From Sternotherus odoratus (lineage: Eukaryota > Chordata > Testudines > Kinosternidae): a DNA stretch of 64,000 bases. The notes beneath the pieces were generated by a model. It was not told the DNA's origin, did not search any database, and was given only the letters and a program-made list of their open reading frames with translations. Positions 58,067-64,000 of the stretch are shown piece by piece; the first letter of the stretch is position 1; each line of letters begins with the position of its first letter. A program made the translations under genes and the position numbers. The stretch spans positions 11,795,001 to 11,859,000 of the forward strand of contig JAVMKO010000006.1 of NCBI GenBank assembly GCA_032164245.1, in the 5' to 3' direction.

Positions 58067-60769
58067 CCTTAAAGGCAATGAACAGCCTGATCCTGAGACA
58101 TACTGAGCTCTCACATCTCCTCTGGGGTGCCCGTTTTACATCTCCCTGCAGGGCTGTTTAACATCTGAAATACCCCAGTGAGAGTTGGGATGCTCAACAA
58201 CAACTCTTTAAAAAACCCAAAGCAAGGTTTTTTGGGGGGGTTTTCAGTGCATTCCTCATCAGAGAGGTGCATCATTTGAAAATTACAGTGATGAGCATCA
58301 GAAAGATAGTGTGGCATAAATGTAGGTGAGGCTGTGCCAGCAGGAGTGCTTTCTGGGGTGATGGAGACTTTACTGTAGAAAAGTGTCTCAAGTACCCTGA
58401 AGCTTTGAGGGTGGGCAGGCAAGAGAAGCATTGGGGATGTTAGTGGACGCAGGCCCCATTTGATCATTTAGTAGACCCCTATATAATATTTGGGTGCAGT
58501 GAAACAAACAGTACTGCCACAAGTTAGGAGCAAAGCATAGACAACTGCTTTGCTGCTGGTTAGCGAGGCAGTTCGTTTCTTGATAAGAACCTCTGTGTCT
58601 GCTGTAGATAATTTTGTGTCTTTCTGGTCTGTTTCAGTACAGCACCAAGCACATGGTATCCTGGTGCATGACTAGGGAGCCCAGGTGTGACCACAATACA
58701 AATAATAGTAATAATCCTAAAAAGACCCAACCAGTTCTTTTATCAGTCTTAGAGTCGACTGACCCCACGGCAATCTACTTGCTGTTTTTAAAAGGAAATG
58801 TTTTTACCACTAGGTGGCAGGCGTTGTCAGTGTACTTTTAGTCACAATGGGTCACATGTTTTTGAAGTCTAATGAAGAAATGTTAACTGCACAACAGACT
58901 GGCTGAGGAAACCCATCCAAGCGGCTCCTTGCTAACCCCGTATCTTGTAGCTCCCAAAAACTGATGGGGAGGATGAAGGACTTTTTTTTCTTCTTTTTTT
59001 TACTTTAATCCCTGAATTCCTTTCATCCAGGAAAATAAAATGCCATGGGCTTCCTTTCATCGGATGATTTTTAACCATGTTGAAACTGGGCCTGAGTGGA
59101 TGGATGTCAGCTCTTTAAAGTCCACCCTTCCAACTGGTATTTTTAATGCTGTTCACAGTTTTTATAATCACACATCTTTACATGAGGGGTGATTTCTGCT
59201 TAGCCTAATGCAGTTACCATCTCCTTCTATGCAGTTTTTGAGCCATCCTATTGAATGGCATACAGGGTTATACCCCTGCAAAGGTATTCTATATAGTATG
59301 CTATCTAGTCCTATAGATGATCTGGGGCTTCTCATAGGGAACCGTATGTATTAGCTCCTTAGTGTCCATGATCACTAAAGAATATTCTTATTTCTGTGTT
59401 TATTTAAATGATGCCCACATCATCAAATACCACAGTGACAAGCACAGTATAAATATCTTCCTAGCCTGAGTGAGAGAGATTATAAGGATTAGGCAGGAAT
59501 TTAGAACAACCGGGTTTGTTTTTCCTGGAATGTATTAATCACACACGTTTGCACTGTACACATCCCATTGTTTTGGTGGCTGAGGAACCATTATTTCTGT
59601 GAGGATGGTTGATTTTAAATTCTTTGACCCAACACCCATTAAAGTAACTAGAGTGATCAGTTTCCCATGCAAACCCAAGTTAACACCTCTAGACTTGGCT
59701 CCTATTGCCCTCATTCCTTTCTCCTAGTGAGCACAGGATACTTTCAGAGGACTCTTGTCCTGGGATGCTATTTCAGGCACTATCCTTCTTAGCAGGACTT
59801 CAAATCCGGTCATCCTGTGGCTTTATTTTCCATGTCCTTGTGCTCAGCCAATTGCTGAGCAAGGAGCCTTGAGTGTGTCATTCAAAAAACAGTGACACCT
59901 GAGTTGTTGGCATTGGGACATGCCATATTGGGACTGTAATGGACACCTTCTCAAATGATAGCCTACAAACAAGAATACTCTTGAAGTCAAGAGAATCCAG
60001 GAATTCCAGGAGAGCTAATCACTGAATTTTGCAAAGCTAGGTGACTTTGTAGGGCACATACACTTCTGTCCCTTTAAAAGATGCTCGCTGATGTCATGCC
60101 ATTAAAATGACTGAACAGACTGGGAAAGTTACTCATTTTCCTCTAATGCCTCCCATGGTATTCAGAGTGTTTTGTCTGGAATGAACATGACCATTATGTC
60201 ACAAATCTCCCACACAGTTAACAGATGGTCCTGTCCTGAGCTGCTGTGACTTTTTAAAATTTAATATAGGAAGAGATCTGGCTAAACTTGAGTCTGTGCA
60301 TATGTTACATAAGGGATCGAGCTGTGGTTACTTTTTTTAAGGAGACACCTTCAGTTTTGTTTTTTCCAGGATTGCATAACATATGGAGTGAACATTGAGG
60401 CTGGCTTTGTAATCTAGCAGCTACCCGGAAATCGGAGGCTGGGCACACTACAGCAGTGACAATCACTGGGGCAGAACCCAGAGTAGCAGAGATGAGCAAC
60501 TCCAGAATGCCACAGGCAGCTCTCCCTCAGCCAGACGAAAAAACATCATGACACTTTTTTCTCCTCTGTGGCTGCAGTGGGCAATGAGGCAGCTATGTTT
60601 GAAGACCACCGGGATAGATGCAGGGACGGAAAAGGAAAATGGGTAGACAGGCGTTTGCCCTCTGTGGCATGGCCTGAAAATGGTCAATGGTCAAGGCTTT
60701 AGCATGTGACAGAGGTCCATTACCTGGATGGAGCATTGTAATCAGAAATGTGTATGGGGTGGAGGGTGG

Positions 60770-60955
60770 TGAAGCACTGGAATGGGTTACCTAGGGAGAT
60801 GGTAGAATCTCCTTCTTTAGAGGTTTTTAAGGTCAGGCTTGACAAAGCCCTGGCTGGGATGATTTAGTTGGGGGGTTAGTCCTGCTTTGAGCAGGGGGTT
60901 GGACTAGATGACCTCCTGAGGTACCTTCCAACCCTGATATTCTCTGAGTCAATGA
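60770..60955 (+). mobile_element. CR1 3' end
   Basis: It runs from gaatgggttacctagggaga through tagaggtttttaaggtcagg to ccaaccctgatattctctga, the consensus order of a CR1 terminus. Confidence 0.9.
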
Positions 60956-60984
60956 GGGAGGGAGGCAGTGGCTGGAGGCTTTGG

Positions 60985-62308
60985 AAAGTCTCCTAGCTCA
61001 CATCTGCCTAAAATGGCTGGGGCAATGGGGCACCTGAGGTATATGGGGCAATGGAGCATATCTCGCTGCTGAGGGTTAACGGGGAAGCAAGGGAGGGTCT
61101 TCTACTACAATGCGGCTTCCACCCTGTCCCATATGAAGCTTGCCTGTGTGCAGAAATGGTACCACCGCCCCTCACGGCACAGTGACACGGACATGTTAGC
61201 ACTGGGACAAGGAGCACAGTGGCTCTCCCAATAAACCTGCGCAAGTGCATTGCCCAAGTTCTGGATGAGACCTTTGAAGAGATCACTGAGGCTGATGTGA
61301 GAGAGCACATCAACACCCTATTCCGCATCTGGCATGCATGCAACCCTAACCCTCCTCACCTCAAGAGCCCGCACCAAATAACGTCCCCCCCAAAAAAGCC
61401 ACTTATTAGAAACTTCCTCTGGTGTTTGTCCTTCCCCAATCACCAGCTGCCGTGTCTGGCTACCTTCTTCCTGGCTCGAGAAGAGCTCCTGGCTGCATGA
61501 ATATAGGAATTCTGGGGTGTCTTCCTCCACCTCAGCATCCTCATTCCTGCTTTCCTCCTCCTCCTGCCTTCCTGGACTGGGCTCTGAAGTGTCCTTGGTG
61601 GTCCTTGAAGTTGAGGTGGGGTCGCCCCCAAGTATCATATCCAGCTCTTTATAGAAATGGCAGGTCACGGGGGCAGCACTGTAGTGGCCGTTTGTCTCAC
61701 GGGGTTTGTGGTAGGCATTCAACAGCTCCTTCACTTTAACACTGCACTGCACTGCACTGTGTCCCGACCATGGCCATTTTCCATCATGTCCCTTGATATC
61801 TTCCCGAATGTGTCATAATTCCTATGGCTGGAGAGCAGCTGGGAGTCACTGAGCAGCTTCCTCCCCCCAAACACTGATGAGGTCTAGCACCTCGCCATTG
61901 CTCCATACTGGAGATCTCCTGGAGGCATGGTCACCTGGAAAGATTCACTCAGAGCACTCCACGCCTGGCTGAGCAAACAGGAAGAGGATTTTCAAAATTC
62001 CCAGAAAATTTAAAGGGTGGGTCTGATGGTTGGTCACCTGAGGGCAGGGCAGTAGAGTTCAAAGTGATGACCAGAGTGGCTAGAACAGGCATTGTGGGAC
62101 ACTTCTGGAGGCTGATCAGAGTGCATTAACAGACCAGGGCATCCACACTGGTGCTGTGGCGCTCCAGCGGGGGAGCATCAAACATTATTCCTCTTGCCGA
62201 GGTGGATTACCAGGCATGCTCTAGTGGAGTCAGAGCGCTCTACGTGCCTTGCCAGTGTGGACGGGAAGTTGAGTTAAAGCTCTAACTTGCGAGTGTAGCC
62301 AAGGCCTC
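60985..62308 (-). mobile_element. Harbinger-type element carrying a broken Myb-like gene
   Basis: It contains the Myb/SANT-like pseudogene, a cattgtgggacacttctgga block shared with 1-60, and an end gcgagtgtagccaaggcc at about 62308. The left boundary is unclear and no transposase ORF was seen. Confidence 0.6.
61318..61925 (-). pseudogene. Harbinger Myb/SANT-like DNA-binding protein, frameshifted
   Basis: On the - strand the segments read VWSNGEVLDLISVWGEEAAQ (about 61900-61840), then in another frame SSHRNYDTFGKISRDMMENG, then in a third frame VKVKELLNAYHKPRETNGHY and TCHFYKELDMILGGDPTST, followed by an acidic tail (EEEESRNEDAEVEEDTPEF) and SQELFSSQEEG. This order is that of the Myb/SANT-like accessory protein of PIF/Harbinger transposons, which helps bring transposase to DNA. 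The first shift is near 61860. The second lies in an ACTGC repeat at 61741-61759, where unit expansion broke the frame before VKVKEL. It is a transposon relic, not a host gene. Confidence 0.7.
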
Positions 62309-63225
62309 AGACTCTGGAGAAATGTTACAGGAAGCTGGAAAGAACCAGTTTAATTGTCTGCCTCAAGGGAACTTCCTTAGGTAATGTTCAGTTGTTTTAG
62401 GAGGGCGGTGAACAGAAGTTGGTCTTGTGCCTGCTGTCAGCCATGTAAAATAACAAAGCACTGTCAAATGATAATTCATCCGTTCCTGGAGCTGGGATTG
62501 TGACGTCAGTAATTCACTGTTGTAAGAGCGGGCCCAGAGCAAGAAATTGATGTGTGTTTCTCAGAAATGTACTCGCTAAAGATATGCCAGGCAAACCCCT
62601 AGATTAAATTATTTTAATGACAGGAAGTCCTGTGCCCTCTCAAAGGACAGCCACTATGCATTATTTTGCTTGCTTTGGAGAAATAAATGCATCATTACTC
62701 TGTCATTTCTGAAATGTGTTAGTTTTTCATTATGCCTTCATTGGCTAAATAAAGATAGCAAAAACATAACAAATTAATAAATCCCAGCAGTTCATAGTCT
62801 TTACGTTTACAGCAGCTCATTTCTGTTTGTGCTGTACCAATAACCCAAGGGCTACAAAATACTATTTGTGGCATGCTGCAATTTGATTTCTCCTAGGCAT
62901 AAATTGTTGCTGATAGTAGCATGAATGTATGGACTGGTTGAAGGTTTAAGCATGCAAATAAAATGTCCAATGAAATTGCAACAAAATCAGTTTGCAATTA
63001 GCTGTTAATTGCTGAATTTTCGTAGTCCTTGTCCGTGCCCACAAGATTTCAAAATGGCTAACTAAATTGTGTGCCATTGGCTATCATCAATTTGACTATA
63101 TTTAAGAGCCATAGCTAGTGTGTATGAACAATTCCTATGACAAAGTTTGGAGTGGATATGATGGCTTATCTCTGTTAATTATTTTGACTTGAAAGCAAAG
63201 GCCTTGAACGTCAGTATAATCAGTA

Positions 63226-63426
63226 AAGAAAACCAAAAAAAACCCCACAAAACAACCGAGGAGTACTTGTGGCACCTTAGAGACTAACCAATTTATTTCA
63301 GCATAAGCCTACGAAAGCTTATGCTGAAATAAATTGGTTAGTCTCTAAGGTGCCACAAGTACTCATTTTTGTTTTTGTGTTTTTTACAGATACAGACTAA
63401 CATGGCTGCTACTCTGAAACCTGTCT
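63226..63426. mobile_element. Fold-back Penelope-associated element with TSD
   Basis: A 201-bp insertion between identical 12-bp GTATAATCAGTA repeats (63214-63225 and 63427-63438). Perfect 48-bp arms (63261-63308 and 63317-63364) flank an 8-nt spacer ctacgaaa. The arms end where stem II would begin in related copies, so only the GAAA-GCTTATGC part remains. Right end: acagactaacatggctgcta. Confidence 0.88.
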
Positions 63427-64000
63427 GTATAATCAGTATAGCTCCATTGCAGTCAGCTGGCTCAAAAATGATGTCTATTTCAGAACACTTTTAAAAGAAA
63501 GATTGTATTAGTGACTTTTCTCTTCCTTTCTCTGCTGCTGCTGCTAATCCCTTACTCTGGACTACTGCAGAGTACTATCCATTCTATCAGTTTATCCTCT
63601 GTAATTGTGTAAACCTCTTAGTTTAGAATGCCAGAGCTCATTAGGATGCAGGGCTGGTTTAGTGGTTGCGGTGGGGGAGAGTTGCAAAGAGGATCAGTCA
63701 AATTATTGACTCATAACTTTGTTGGAAGAAAAATTGTGAAATTTGTCAAATCTGGCCTGTGCCTGTTCAATGCTCTAGTGCCTCTGGACCCTGTTGTAGT
63801 TAGAGCACTGCAATGCAGGTGAAGTTTGACCTGTGTTATCAGCATGGTATTTAGGAAACAGTTGTTGATTTCCAAGCTTCCGGCCAAGTCGTAAAGTGAG
63901 TAGGGTTGTGTAAGGTCGTAGAGCTATGCAAAAATAAATAAATTAAATAAATAAAATTGGGAGTTTTGAGGAGCCCTGCGGCAAACCAGCTGTCCTTGAG

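Overview
The window is vertebrate nuclear DNA, most likely from a turtle or, less likely, another sauropsid such as a crocodilian. It has one protein-coding gene with short exons and kilobase-scale GT-AG introns. The repeats are CR1/L3-type LINEs, Penelope-like elements, MIR-like tRNA-derived SINEs, hAT, PIF/Harbinger, Tigger/mariner and Helitron-like DNA elements, and LTRs. Species assignment is inference from this repeat spectrum.

Gene: eight consecutive internal exons of PRKCH (protein kinase C eta) lie on the + strand at 8816-8879, 43433-43583, 44583-44617, 46145-46233, 50730-50859, 52155-52282, 54183-54326 and 55256-55429. They join to 915 nt (305 codons) with matching phases, no stop, and GT/AG at every boundary. 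They encode the end of the C2-like region, the pseudosubstrate, both C1 zinc fingers, the V3 hinge and the start of the kinase N-lobe. The N-terminal exons lie before the window and the rest of the kinase domain lies after it. The eta isoform is chosen over epsilon because of the pseudosubstrate [14 protein letters not shown] and the C1A tail HHLIVTACTCQNNINK.

Introns: 1-8815 holds a Harbinger-type element, two hAT-type elements with exact 8-bp target duplications, and a CR1 copy. The 34.5-kb intron 8880-43432 is the richest part. It has two head-to-tail Helitron-like elements (9644-11284), a 53-bp minisatellite (13.5-13.8 kb) and CR1 copies. It also has an AT-rich palindromic block (19.05-19.27 kb) and a LINE/Penelope/hAT/Tigger/Harbinger nest (21.75-24.8 kb). 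A long LINE is interrupted by a solo LTR and a second LINE (26.2-30.05 kb). Further on are more LTR-like copies, a mariner-like element with an internal hAT fragment (40.5-41.8 kb), and a Helitron sitting cleanly inside a SINE (42.4-43.4 kb). Introns among the C1 and kinase exons carry a perfect 186-bp palindrome (45.4-45.6 kb), a Harbinger element with a 38-bp GC-rich minisatellite (46.4-47.3 kb) and a Tigger element in a LINE (47.9-48.6 kb). The last intron (55430 on) has two more hAT elements, a broken Harbinger Myb/SANT-like gene at about 61.3-61.9 kb, and two more Penelope-associated short elements.

Most notable signal: the Penelope-associated elements contain a repeated layout resembling a hammerhead ribozyme core (C-Y-G-A-N-G-A, one extra A, 5-6 bp stem II, GAAA, then a 3-bp stem III closed by a tetraloop). 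Several copies are fold-back palindromes with 10-14 bp target duplications. No bacterial-type operon, CRISPR array or second intact cellular gene was seen.
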